Shown here piece by piece: positions 47,880 through 56,334 of a stretch of DNA of 64,000 bases. The position numbers and the translations under genes are program-made. Every line of letters begins with the position of its first letter. Positions within the stretch are counted from its first letter, which is position 1. The notes below the pieces were generated by a model. It made no database searches, had not been told where the DNA came from, and saw nothing but the letters and a program-made list of their open reading frames with translations. Source of the stretch: Ideonella sp. WA131b (GTDB lineage: Bacteria > Pseudomonadota > Gammaproteobacteria > Burkholderiales > Burkholderiaceae_C); assembly GCA_023657425.1 (NCBI GenBank), contig JAGTJW010000001.1, positions 1,116,001-1,180,000 on the forward strand, read 5' to 3'.

Positions 47880-49007
47880 TCAGCGGCGGTTGGCCTTGAA
47901 GTTGGTGAACACCCGCGTCTGCACGCGCTGGGCCTCGCGGCTGAGCACCTTGGGCATGGTCATCTTCTTCAGCTCAGACTCCGGCGGGAACACCACCGGG
48001 TTGCTCGCGATCTCGGGCTTGACGAAGGGCTTGGACGCGGCGTTCGGGTTGCCGTAGAAGACCTGGTTGGTCAGCGCGGCATGCACCTGCGGGCGCAGGA
48101 TGTAGTCGATGAACCGGTGCGCGTTCTCGACGTTCTTCGCGTCCTTCGGGATGGCCATCGAGTCGAAGAACAGCGTCGCGCCGCGCGGCGGGATCATGAC
48201 GTCGATCTTCTGACCGGTCTTGCTTTCGGCGGCGCGCTGGTTGGCGATCAGGAAGTCGCCCGAGTAGCCGATGGACACGCAGATGCTGCCGTTGGCGTAG
48301 TCGTTGATCGGGCCGGGCGAGGCGATGCGGGTGATGTTCGGGCGGGCCGCCGCCAGCACCGCGCGGGCGGCGTCGTAGTCGGCCGCGTTGTTGCTGAAGC
48401 CGTCCTTGCCGGCGTAGAGCATGGCCACCGGCACCACCTCGGAGGCCGAGTCCAGCACGTGCAGGCCGCAGTTCTTGACCTTGCTCGCGTACTCGGGCTT
48501 GAACACCAGGTCCAGCGGGTTGGCCGGCATCGGCGTGCTGCCCAGCGCGGCCTTCACCTTGGCGGTGTTCACGCCCACGGTGACGAAGCCCCAGAGCCAG
48601 TTCACCAGGTGCTTGTTGCCGGCGTCGGCCTCGGCGAGCTTGGCCAGCAGACCGGCGTCGAGGTTCTTCCAGTTCGGCAGCTTGCTGCGGTCCAGCGGCA
48701 GCAGCAGCCCGGCCTCGATGGCCTTTTGCGCGAAGTGCGCACCCGGCACGACGATGTCGTAGCCCGTCTTGCCGGCCACCAGGCGTGCGAACAGCGTCTC
48801 GTTGGAGTCGAAGTTGTCGTACTTGACCTTGATGCCGGTTTCCTTCTCGAAGTTGGCGATCGTGTCCGGCGCGATGTAGTCGGCCCAGTTCAGGATGTTC
48901 AGCACCCGCGGGTTGCCCTGCGCGGCGGCGCTGCCGGCGTAGGCAGCCAGGCCTGCGGCGGCGAGCGCAAGCAGGGTGCGGCGGAGGGACGAGGGTCGCG
49001 GCGTCAT
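47880..49007 (-). CDS. PotF-type polyamine ABC transporter binding protein
   Basis: 375 residues. Signal peptide RRTLLALAAAGLAAYAGSAA, then mature sequence with LNILNWADYIAPDTIANFEK, the classical start of PotD/PotF proteins, and YDIVVPGAHFAQKAIEAGLL. It should bind putrescine or spermidine in the periplasm. No permease or ATPase genes are adjacent, so it is an orphan binding protein that must use a transporter encoded elsewhere or act as a sensor. Divergent from nnrU across 179 bases. Confidence 0.93.
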   Translation of the reverse strand: MTPRPSSLRRTLLALAAAGLAAYAGSAAAQGNPRVLNILNWADYIAPDTIANFEKETGIKVKYDNFDSNETLFARLVAGKTGYDIVVPGAHFAQKAIEAGLLLPLDRSKLPNWKNLDAGLLAKLAEADAGNKHLVNWLWGFVTVGVNTAKVKAALGSTPMPANPLDLVFKPEYASKVKNCGLHVLDSASEVVPVAMLYAGKDGFSNNAADYDAARAVLAAARPNITRIASPGPINDYANGSICVSIGYSGDFLIANQRAAESKTGQKIDVMIPPRGATLFFDSMAIPKDAKNVENAHRFIDYILRPQVHAALTNQVFYGNPNAASKPFVKPEIASNPVVFPPESELKKMTMPKVLSREAQRVQTRVFTNFKANRR

Positions 49008-49186
49008 GGCGGGGTCCTTTCGGCAGGGCTCGGGTGGGGGTGGGGCGGGGTGAAATCGGGCGCGATTGTGGTCGACCGCGGCGCCACCAGGCGCGCACCG
49101 CCGATAGACCCGACAGCCCCAGGCAAAAAGAGCCCGCCGGCCCCGGCCACAATCGACCGCATCGCCGCTCTTCCCGCCCGACTGCC

Positions 49187-49768
49187 ATGACGCTGCTGAT
49201 CCTCGGCCTGATCCTGTTTCTCGGCACGCATTCGGTGCGGGTGCTCGGCGAAGGCCCGCGCAGCGCGCTGCAGGGCCGCCTCGGCGCCGGCGGCTACAAG
49301 GGCCTGTACTCGCTGCTGTCGCTGGCCGGGCTGGTGCTCATCGTCATGGGCTACGGCGCCACGCGCGAGAACCCGCAGATCGTGTGGATAGCGCCCATCT
49401 GGACGCGCCACGTCGCCGCGCTGCTGACCCTGGTGTCGTTCGTGCTGCTGGCCGCGGCCTACGTGCCGGGCAACGCCATCAAGGCGCGGCTGCGCCACCC
49501 GATGGTGCTGGGCGTCAAGGTCTGGGCGCTGTCGCACCTGCTGGCCAACGGCATGCTCGCCGACATCCTGCTGTTCGGCAGCTTCCTGCTCTGGGCGGTG
49601 CTGAGCTTCCGTGCCGCCCGCGGGCGCGACCGCGCCGCCGGCACCGTCGCGCCCGCAGGCCGGGCCGGGCCGACCGCAGCCACGGTGGCCATCGGCGTGG
49701 CGGCCTGGGCCGTCATGGCCTTCTGGGCGCACGGCCTGCTGTTCGGCGTGAAGCCTTTCGGGGGCTGA
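49187..49768 (+). CDS. NnrU-family membrane protein
   Basis: 193 residues with five or six hydrophobic helices: LLILGLILFLGTHSVRVLGE (the NnrU opening), GLYSLLSLAGLVLIVMGYG, LTLVSFVLLAAAYVPGN, HPMVLGVKVWALSHLLANG and a last helix AWAVMAFWAHGLLFG. NnrU proteins are linked to nitric oxide and nitrite metabolism in denitrifiers and are related to methanethiol S-methyltransferase-like membrane proteins. No denitrification genes lie nearby, so its role here is open. Confidence 0.9.
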   Translation: MTLLILGLILFLGTHSVRVLGEGPRSALQGRLGAGGYKGLYSLLSLAGLVLIVMGYGATRENPQIVWIAPIWTRHVAALLTLVSFVLLAAAYVPGNAIKARLRHPMVLGVKVWALSHLLANGMLADILLFGSFLLWAVLSFRAARGRDRAAGTVAPAGRAGPTAATVAIGVAAWAVMAFWAHGLLFGVKPFGG

Positions 49769-49912
49769 GAGCCCGCCGGCGTTCAGGCGGCGACGGCCTC
49801 CACCCCCACGGGGGGCACCCGAACCCGCCACCCGCGCGCGGGCCCGCGCGCTGGCGATGGATGGGGCCGCGCCGGCTGCCGAGCATCGCGGCTCCCGCCC
49901 CCGGAGCCCGCC

Positions 49913-50167
49913 ATGTTCACGCTGCTGACCCGCCTGTTGCACCCCGAACCCAACCCCGCGCAGCCGCCGCCGCCGCCACAGCCACAGCCACAGCCACAGC
50001 AGCCTCTCCCGCCACGTCACCCGCCACATCACCCGCCACCAGCGGCCGAGACTGGCGACGACCCGCAGCAGGGTTGCGGCTGGTTCGACTCCAGCCACGA
50101 GCTGATGCACGGCGTGACCGTCTGGGAAGGCATCGTCGTGGTCGACAACGCCGTGGCCAAGCACTGA
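49913..50167 (+). CDS. small protein with proline-rich spacer and GCGWFDSSHEL motif
   Basis: 84 residues. MFTLLTRLLHPEPNPAQ is followed by a run rich in proline, glutamine and histidine (about 19-43), then GCGWFDSSHELMHGVTVWEG and a short acidic-hydrophobic end. The GCGWFDSSHEL element recurs in small unknown proteins of Proteobacteria as far as I recall. Its conservation and the good start position argue for a real gene. Function unknown; the repeat-like codons of the spacer suggest slippage. Confidence 0.6.
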   Translation: MFTLLTRLLHPEPNPAQPPPPPQPQPQPQQPLPPRHPPHHPPPAAETGDDPQQGCGWFDSSHELMHGVTVWEGIVVVDNAVAKH

Positions 50168-50184
50168 AACCGGTTCGCAGGCTC

Positions 50185-51081
50185 TCAGCCCAGGCGGCCG
50201 GCGCGGAAGTCCTCGACCGCCTCGAAGATCTCCTGCTGCGTGTTCATCACGAACGGCCCGTGCTGCACGATCGGTTCGCGCAGCGGCCGGCCGGCCACCA
50301 GCAGGGCACACGCCCCCTCGGCACCGGCCTGCAGCACCACGCCATCGGCCAAGGCCGTGCCCGCGCCGCCAACGCTGAAGTCGGGCCGCGGGTTGGCGAA
50401 GAGGGCCATGCGGCCCCGTTGCAACTCGGTGCCGGCCACGCTGAGGCTGCCCCGGTAGACGCAGGCGAAGGCGTTGTGCGTGGCGGGCAGCGGCTGCTCG
50501 AAGCGGGCGCCCGCCGCGAGGTGCAGGTCGATGAGCAGCGGCTCGGTGTCGGCGCGCTGCACGGCGCCGTCCACGCCGTGCGTGCGGCCCGCGATCACGC
50601 GCGCCGTGACGCCGCTGCCCCGCCATTCGGGGACCTCGTCCGGGGCCAAGTCGCGGTACCACGGCGGCTGCATCTTGGCCTTGGCCGGCAAGTTCAGCCA
50701 TAGCTGGAAGCCCTCCATGGCGCCGTCCTGCTGCTCGGGCATCTCGCTGTGGATGACGCCGCGGCCGGCCGTCATCCACTGCACGCCGCCCGGCACCAGC
50801 AGGCCGGTGTTGCCGGCGCTGTCGCGGTGGCGCAGGCGGCCCTGCAGCATGCAGGTCACGGTCTCGAAGCCGCGGTGCGGGTGGTCGGGGAAGCCGCCGA
50901 TGTAGTCGCCCGGGTTGTCGGTACCGAAGGCGTCGAGCATCAGGAAGGGGTCGAGCCGGCGCTGCAGATCGGGTGTGAGCAGGCGCACCAGCCTGACGCC
51001 CGCGCCGTCCGAGGTGGCCTGGCCCCGCACGAGGCGCTCGACGGCGCGCGAGGTGGTGACGAAGGCGGTTGCGGTGTCCAT
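50185..51081 (-). CDS. pirin-family protein
   Basis: 298 residues from MDTATAFVTTSRAVERLVRG. Two cupin domains; the metal site of pirins is intact: DHPHRGFE with His67 and His69, and GVIHSE with His111 and Glu113. Pirin relatives include quercetin dioxygenase-like enzymes and redox-responsive factors. The C-terminal cupin ends in PLREPIVQHGPFVMNTQQEI, the usual pirin terminus. Convergent with the small GCGWFDSSHEL gene and divergent from the DUF427 gene (46 bases). Confidence 0.95.
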   Translation of the reverse strand: MDTATAFVTTSRAVERLVRGQATSDGAGVRLVRLLTPDLQRRLDPFLMLDAFGTDNPGDYIGGFPDHPHRGFETVTCMLQGRLRHRDSAGNTGLLVPGGVQWMTAGRGVIHSEMPEQQDGAMEGFQLWLNLPAKAKMQPPWYRDLAPDEVPEWRGSGVTARVIAGRTHGVDGAVQRADTEPLLIDLHLAAGARFEQPLPATHNAFACVYRGSLSVAGTELQRGRMALFANPRPDFSVGGAGTALADGVVLQAGAEGACALLVAGRPLREPIVQHGPFVMNTQQEIFEAVEDFRAGRLG

Positions 51082-51127
51082 GCCGGGCACTGTAGCCTGC
51101 AGGCCCCACACCGAAGGAGCGCGCCGC

Positions 51128-51409
51128 GTGAAAGCCATCTGGAAAGGCACCGTCGTGGCCGAGAGCCACGACACGGTGGTTGTCGAAGGCAACCACTACT
51201 TCCCGGCCGAGGCCGTGAAATCCCAGTACCTGCTGCCCAGCAACACCAAGACCATGTGCTCCTGGAAGGGCCAGGCGAGCTACCACACGCTGTTCGTCAA
51301 CGGCGACGCCAACCCCGACGCCGTGTGGTTCTACCCGGAGCCCAAGGACGCCGCGGCTCAGATCAAGGGCCACATGGCCTTCTGGAAGGGCGTGCAGGTC
51401 GTCGACTGA
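51128..51409 (+). CDS. DUF427 domain protein
   Basis: 93 residues from a GTG. The family pattern is clear: KAIWKGTVVAESHDTVVVEG, NHYFPAEAVKSQYLLPSNTK, TMCSWKGQASYHTL and WFYPEPKDAAAQIKGHMAFW. A small single-domain beta-tent protein; biochemical role unknown. Divergent from the pirin gene, which may share regulation. Confidence 0.92.
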   Translation: MKAIWKGTVVAESHDTVVVEGNHYFPAEAVKSQYLLPSNTKTMCSWKGQASYHTLFVNGDANPDAVWFYPEPKDAAAQIKGHMAFWKGVQVVD

Positions 51410-51455
51410 CATCCGCCTCACAATGCGCGGCTTCGCCCTGCCGGGAGACCGTCCG

Positions 51456-53117
51456 ATGCGCCCTGCCCCCCGACGCCCGCTTGCGCTGCCTGCGCGTGCG
51501 CTGCGCGCGCTCTTGCTGTCCGCCCTCGCGCTGGCCACCGCCGCTGCGGCCCTGGCGCCCGGACCCGCGCTCGCTGCCACTGCCGCCAACACGGCCGGCA
51601 GCAAGGGCCTGCCGTCCACCAACCTGCCCTGGATCAGCGCCGCCTCCGACGCCGAGATCGACGCCGCCTTCGCGCAGGCCGCGCGGCTGAAGCGTCCGGT
51701 GCTCATGTACTGGGGCGCCAGCTGGTGCCCGCCGTGCAACCAGCTCAAGGCCACGCTGTTCAACCGCCAGGAGTTCGCCAACCTCGCCCGCCAGTTCGTG
51801 GCCGTGCACGTGGACGGCGACCGCCCCGGCGCGCAGCGCGTGAGCAGCCGCTTCAAGGTGAGCGGCTACCCGACGGTGGTGCTGTTCACGCCCGATCGGC
51901 AAGAGATCACGCGGCTGCCCGGCGAGGTCGATGCGACGCAGGTGCTGGCCGTGCTGCAAGGTGGCCTCAACGGGGGCCGCCCCGCCCAGGCCGTGCTGGC
52001 CGACGCGCTGGCCGGCAAGCCCATTGCCGCCGCCGACTGGCGGCTGCTCGCCTACTACGCCTGGGAAACCGGCGAGTCCCAGCTCGTGCCCAAGGCCGAC
52101 ACCGCGGCCACGCTGGCCCGCCTGGCCGCCGCGCACGCCGCCGTCCCCGGCGCCGAGCCGGACACCACCACACGGCTGTGGCTCAAGGCCCTGGCCGCCA
52201 GCGACGACGCGCCCGCGGCCAAGGCCGTCCAGCCCGACGCCGCCCTGCGCCAGCGCGTGCAGCAGGTGCTGGCGTCGGCTGCGCAGGTGCGCTCCCACGT
52301 GGATCTCATCGGCGGCAGCGCCCCCGAGATGGTGCGCGTGCTGGAGCCCGAAGCCGGTGCCGCGCGCGACGCCCTCGTGGCGCAGTTCGATACCGTGCTG
52401 CAGCGCCTGCAGGCCGACGCCACGCTGTCGCGCAACGACCGCATGGGCGCCCTGTACAGCCGCGTGATGCTGGCGCGGCTGGCGCTGCCCAAGGATGCCG
52501 TGCAGGTGGAGCTGGCGCCCGCGCTGGTGGCCGACGTGCGCCAGCTGGTGGGCGCGGCCGACCGCGATATCCGTGACGGTTACGAACGCCAGGCCGTCAT
52601 CACCTTCGGCGCCGCGGTGCTGGCGCGCGCCGGGCTGTGGAGCGAGAGTGAGGCGCTGCTGAAGAGCAACCTCGCCAGGAGCCACTCGCCCTACTACCTG
52701 ATGAGCCAGCTCGCCGGCAACTACCGCCGCCTGGGCCGCACGCCCGAGGCGCTGCAGTGGTACGGGCAGAGCTACGCCCAGGCCGTCGGTCCGGCCACGC
52801 GCGTGCAGTGGGGCGCGGGTTACGTCAACGCGCTGATCGACCTCGCGCCAGCCGAGACGGCGCGCATCGAGAAGGCCGCCGCCGCGCTGCTGGCCGAGGC
52901 CGCCAAGGACAGCGCCGCCTTCGAGGGCCGCAGCGCGCGCAGCTACCAGCGCGTGGCCGCCAAGCTGGCGACGTGGAACGCCGACGGCAGCCGGGCCGCC
53001 GTGCTGGCACGGCTGCAGCGCCAGCTCGACGGCATCTGCGCCAAGGTGGATGCGGCCGACGGCCAGCAGGCCACCTGCCGGGCACTGCTCAAGCCGGCCG
53101 AGGGCAAGCCGGCCTGA
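51456..53117 (+). CDS. exported thioredoxin-fold protein with long helical C-terminus
   Basis: 553 residues from the ATG at 51456 (an ATG at 51423 is less likely). Signal peptide: LRALLLSALALATAAAALAP with cleavage near ALA-ATA. The thioredoxin-like domain (60-170) has WCPPC with Cys91 and Cys94, and a cis-proline in SGYPTVVLF. The remaining 380 residues are helical and TPR-like, with two more cysteines near the end. Probably a periplasmic thiol-disulfide protein; the partner is unknown. It stands 46 bases after the DUF427 gene on the same strand. Confidence 0.88.
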   Translation: MRPAPRRPLALPARALRALLLSALALATAAAALAPGPALAATAANTAGSKGLPSTNLPWISAASDAEIDAAFAQAARLKRPVLMYWGASWCPPCNQLKATLFNRQEFANLARQFVAVHVDGDRPGAQRVSSRFKVSGYPTVVLFTPDRQEITRLPGEVDATQVLAVLQGGLNGGRPAQAVLADALAGKPIAAADWRLLAYYAWETGESQLVPKADTAATLARLAAAHAAVPGAEPDTTTRLWLKALAASDDAPAAKAVQPDAALRQRVQQVLASAAQVRSHVDLIGGSAPEMVRVLEPEAGAARDALVAQFDTVLQRLQADATLSRNDRMGALYSRVMLARLALPKDAVQVELAPALVADVRQLVGAADRDIRDGYERQAVITFGAAVLARAGLWSESEALLKSNLARSHSPYYLMSQLAGNYRRLGRTPEALQWYGQSYAQAVGPATRVQWGAGYVNALIDLAPAETARIEKAAAALLAEAAKDSAAFEGRSARSYQRVAAKLATWNADGSRAAVLARLQRQLDGICAKVDAADGQQATCRALLKPAEGKPA

Positions 53118-53142
53118 GCCCGTCCGCCACACCCCGTTCGCG

Positions 53143-53754
53143 CTACTTCAGCAGCCCTTCCGCCTTCAGCGCCTCTTGCACAGCCGGCCGCGCCGCCACG
53201 CGGCCCATGAAGGCCGAAAGCTGGGCCAGCGGCGCGGTGTCCACGCCCACGTACTTGCCCCAGCCGGCCACGGTAAAGAGGTAGGCGTCGGCCACCGTGA
53301 AGCCCTCGCCCATCAGGTAGGGCCTGCCGGCGAGCTGCTGGTCCACCCAGGCCAGCTTGTCGCCGAGCCGGGCGCGGGCCATGGCCTTGGCCTCGTCGGG
53401 CATGCCGGGGGTGAACAGCGGCGAAAAGCCCTTGTGCAGCTCGCTGGTGATGAAGTTCAGCCACTCCATCAGGCGGTAGCGCGCCATCGTGCCGGCGGCC
53501 GGCGCCAGACCGGTGGCGGGCGCCTGGTCGGCGATCCACTGCACGATGGCCGGCCCTTCGGTGAGGCGTTGGCCGTCGTCGAACTCCAGCACCGGCACCT
53601 GGCTCTTGGGGTTGATGGTGTTGAAGTCGGTGCCGTCGGCGAGCTTTTTGGTCTTGGTGCTGGCCAGCACCAGGGAGAAGGGCAGGCCGGCCTCGCGCAG
53701 CGCGATGTGCGGCGACAGCGAGCAGGCGCCAGGGCTGTAGTAGAGCTTGGTCAT
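53143..53754 (-). CDS. gstA: beta-class glutathione S-transferase
   Basis: 203 residues, full length. MTKLYYSPGACSLSPHIALR matches the bacterial beta-class start, with the catalytic cysteine at 11; KSQVPVLEFDDGQRLTEGPA holds the cis-proline and glutathione-binding residues. The helical domain has LMGEGFTVADAYLFTVAGW. It conjugates glutathione or acts as a thiol reductase. Divergent from the glutaredoxin-like gene (46-base gap), so the two thiol genes may share a promoter region. Confidence 0.95.
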   Translation of the reverse strand: MTKLYYSPGACSLSPHIALREAGLPFSLVLASTKTKKLADGTDFNTINPKSQVPVLEFDDGQRLTEGPAIVQWIADQAPATGLAPAAGTMARYRLMEWLNFITSELHKGFSPLFTPGMPDEAKAMARARLGDKLAWVDQQLAGRPYLMGEGFTVADAYLFTVAGWGKYVGVDTAPLAQLSAFMGRVAARPAVQEALKAEGLLK

Positions 53755-53800
53755 GGATCGTGTCCTTGGTGGGGTGTCGTTCGGGGGCGACAATGCTGAC

Positions 53801-54166
53801 ATGAGTCGCCCCAGCCTGCCGGAGCACCGCCTCCACCCCGCCATCCGCGCCCGCGTGGCCGCCGACCACGCCGACCTCGTGCGGGAGGTCGAGGCCGCCG
53901 TCGCCACCCAGCCCGTGGTGGTGGTGGGCATGGCCTGGAACCCGTTCTGCAAGCGGGCCCGCCGCGCGCTGCAGGCCGCGGGCGTGCCGCACCAATACCT
54001 GGCGTACGGCAGCTACACCGCGCAGTGGCGGCGGCGCAATGCGCTGAAGATGTGGACCGGCTGGCCCACCTTCCCGATGGTGTTTGTGCGCGGCACGCTC
54101 GTGGGCGGTGCTCAGGATCTGGAAGCGCTCATCGCCTCGGGCGAGCTGCAGCGGCTGCTGGCCTGA
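53801..54166 (+). CDS. glutaredoxin-like protein with NPFC active site
   Basis: 121 residues. Thioredoxin-fold core: VVVVGMAWNPFCKRARRALQ, cis-proline in WPTFPMVFV (90-93), and GTLVGGAQDLEALIASGELQ, as in glutaredoxins. The redox motif is NPFC (47-50), so only the second cysteine of the usual CPYC remains. With an N-terminal helical extension of about 35 residues this looks like a monothiol-like or binding-type glutaredoxin. Activity would need the single Cys50. Confidence 0.87.
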   Translation: MSRPSLPEHRLHPAIRARVAADHADLVREVEAAVATQPVVVVGMAWNPFCKRARRALQAAGVPHQYLAYGSYTAQWRRRNALKMWTGWPTFPMVFVRGTLVGGAQDLEALIASGELQRLLA

Positions 54167-54184
54167 ACAGGGCTTCGACAGGCT

Positions 54185-54265
54185 CAGCCCGAACGGTGGG
54201 GGGTCAGCCTGAACGGGGGGCCAGCCCGAACGGAGGGGGCCAGCCCGAACGGAGGCGGTCAGCCC
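54185..54265. repeat. tandem CAGCCCGAACGG repeats reaching into the recQ stop
   Basis: CAGCCCGAACGG-type units start at 54185, 54205, 54222, 54241 and (partial) 54260. The first follows GGCTTCGACAGGCT, a widespread proteobacterial intergenic repeat. The fifth, partial unit starts inside the recQ stop codon (54259-54261). Confidence 0.7.
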
Positions 54266-56241
54266 TCGCGCAGCAGCCGCAGGATCTCAGCGCCATAGGC
54301 TTCGAGCTTCTTCGCGCCCACGCCGCTGATCGCGCCCAGGGCCGCCAGGCTGGCCGGCTGCTCGCGCGCCATCTCGGCCAGCGTGGCGTCGTGGAACACC
54401 ACGTAGGCTGGCAGGTTGTGCTCGCGCGCCACCTCGGCGCGCCAGGCCTTCAGCCGCAGGAAGCGTTCGGTGGCGGATGCGTCCAGCGGCAGCGGCGGCG
54501 GCTTGCCGGCGCCCGCTGTGCCGCGCTCCTTGCGCACACGGCCGCGCGGTGCGGCCTCGGCCGGCTGGCGCAGCCTCACCGGCAACTCGCCGCGCAGCAC
54601 GGCGCGCGCGCTGTCGGTGAGGGCCAGCGTGCCGTACTCGCCCTCGGCCACCACGTGGCCCAGAGCGATGAGCTGGCGCAGCACGCCGCGCCACTGCGCC
54701 TCGGACACGTCGGCGCCGATGCCCCAGGTGGAGAGGTGGTCGTGGCCGTGCTGCGCCACCTTTTCGGTGCGCTTGCCGCGCAGCACGTCGATCAGGTGGC
54801 CGGCGCCGTAACGGCCCGAGCCGGCGGCGCCGCGAAAGCGGTAGATGCCCGACAGCGCCTTGCGCGCGGCCTCGGTGGCGTCCCAGGTGGCGGGCGGGTT
54901 CAGGCAGTTGTCGCAGTTCAGGCAGACCACCCGCCCCGGCCCGCCCTGGGGGCCCGCCCCGAGCCCGATCCGGGTCTCCCGGTCGGGCTCGAGCCCCCCC
55001 GGGGGGTGGCGAGCATCGCGAGCCTGGGGGCCCGTGTAAACTTCTCCGAAGTAGGCCAGCAGACGCACGCGCCGGCAGTCGTGGGCCTCGCACAGCGCGA
55101 GCAGCGCGTCGAGCTTGCTGCGTTGCAGGCGCTTGAAGTCCTCGCCGGCCTCGCCCTCGTCGATCATGCGGCGCTGGTTGACGACGTCCTGCAGCCCGTA
55201 GGTCATCCAGGCGTCGGCGGGCAGGCCGTCGCGGCCGCCGCGGCCCGTCTCCTGGTAGTAGGCCTCGATGTTCTTGGGCAGGTCCAGATGCGCCACAAAG
55301 CGCACGTCGGGCTTGTCGATGCCCATGCCGAAGGCAATGGTGGCCACCATCACCAGCCCATCCTCTCGCAGGAAGCGGTCCTGGTGGCGGGCGCGCAGGG
55401 CCGAGTCCAGGCCCGCGTGGTAGGGCAGGGCGCTGATGCCCTCGGCCCGCAGCCAGTCGGCCGTCTCCTCCACCTTGCGGCGGCTCTGGCAGTAGACGAT
55501 GCCCGCGTCGCCCTCGTGCTCGTCGCGGATGAAGCGCAGCAGCTGCTTGCGCGGATCGTCCTTCTCGGCGATGGTGTAGCGGATATTGGGGCGGTCGAAG
55601 CTCGAGATGAAGAGCCGCGCCGACTGCAGCGCCAGCCGCTCGACGATGTCGGCCCGGGTATGCGCGTCGGCCGTGGCCGTGAGCGCCATGCGGGGCACGC
55701 CCGGGAACTGCTCGGCCAACGCGCCCAGGCCCAGGTATTCCTCGCGGAAGTCGTGGCCCCACTGGCTGACGCAATGCGCCTCGTCGATGGCGAACAGGCT
55801 CAGGAGGCCGCGCTCGTGCAGGCTTTGCAGCTGCGCCAGGAAGCGCGGCGTGAGCACGCGCTCGGGTGCGGCGTACAGCAGCACGGTGCGGCCGGCCATC
55901 AGCTCGCGCTCGACGCGGCGCGCCTCGTCGCCATCGAGCGTGCTGTTCAGGAAGGCCGCGGCCACGCCGGCCTCGTGCAGGGCGCCCACTTGATCGTGCA
56001 TGAGCGCGATCAGCGGGCTCACGACGACGGTGACGCCGCGGCCGGCGCGGTGGCGCACGATGGCCGGCACCTGGTAGCACAGGCTCTTGCCGCCACCGGT
56101 GGGCATGAGCACCAGCGCATCGCCGCCCTCGCACACGTGCTCGACGATGGCCGCCTGCGGGCCGCGAAAGGCGGGATAGCCAAAAACCTGCTGCAGCACC
56201 TGCTGCGCGGCGGCGGGTTCGGCGTTGAGCACGGCAGACAT
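54259..56241 (-). CDS. recQ: ATP-dependent DNA helicase RecQ
   Basis: 660 residues from [20 protein letters not shown]. Helicase motifs: [12 protein letters not shown] (46-57), [16 protein letters not shown] (151-166), TATA near 188-191, and ETGRGGRDG. The zinc site has Cys389, Cys440, Cys443 and Cys446 (CLNCDNC). RQC and HRDC domains follow. Between FGE (398-400) and Cys440 there are 39 residues where E. coli has 5. A 78-bp in-frame insertion flanked by 12-bp repeats accounts for 26 of them. The insert is in a loop between zinc ligands, so activity may survive. Confidence 0.96.
   Translation of the reverse strand: MSAVLNAEPAAAQQVLQQVFGYPAFRGPQAAIVEHVCEGGDALVLMPTGGGKSLCYQVPAIVRHRAGRGVTVVVSPLIALMHDQVGALHEAGVAAAFLNSTLDGDEARRVERELMAGRTVLLYAAPERVLTPRFLAQLQSLHERGLLSLFAIDEAHCVSQWGHDFREEYLGLGALAEQFPGVPRMALTATADAHTRADIVERLALQSARLFISSFDRPNIRYTIAEKDDPRKQLLRFIRDEHEGDAGIVYCQSRRKVEETADWLRAEGISALPYHAGLDSALRARHQDRFLREDGLVMVATIAFGMGIDKPDVRFVAHLDLPKNIEAYYQETGRGGRDGLPADAWMTYGLQDVVNQRRMIDEGEAGEDFKRLQRSKLDALLALCEAHDCRRVRLLAYFGEVYTGPQARDARHPPGGLEPDRETRIGLGAGPQGGPGRVVCLNCDNCLNPPATWDATEAARKALSGIYRFRGAAGSGRYGAGHLIDVLRGKRTEKVAQHGHDHLSTWGIGADVSEAQWRGVLRQLIALGHVVAEGEYGTLALTDSARAVLRGELPVRLRQPAEAAPRGRVRKERGTAGAGKPPPLPLDASATERFLRLKAWRAEVAREHNLPAYVVFHDATLAEMAREQPASLAALGAISGVGAKKLEAYGAEILRLLREG
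54945..55034. repeat. hairpin repeat inserted in frame in recQ
   Basis: CCTGGGGGCCCG at 54945-54956 is repeated at 55023-55034. The period is 78 bases, 26 codons. The intervening part includes the imperfect hairpin GAGCCCGA (54961-54968) and TCGGGCTC (54983-54990). It looks like a small palindromic repeat with a target-type duplication. Confidence 0.7.
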
Positions 56242-56334
56242 CGGGAGGGATTGTCGGCCAGGGCAGGCGGCAACCGGCCCAACCGGCCGGTCCGCTCTCA
56301 CCCTCGCAAGCGTGAACGACGCGTCAGCGTCGCT

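Noticed and set aside
49004..51856. 950-codon minus-strand frame
   Set aside because: It spans the nnrU, small-protein, pirin and DUF427 genes in the wrong frame and has no domain.
47817..54265. CRISPR-like arrays at 47817 and 54185
   Set aside because: Units are 12-20 bp with no unique spacers between them and no cas genes nearby; they are simple tandem repeats.
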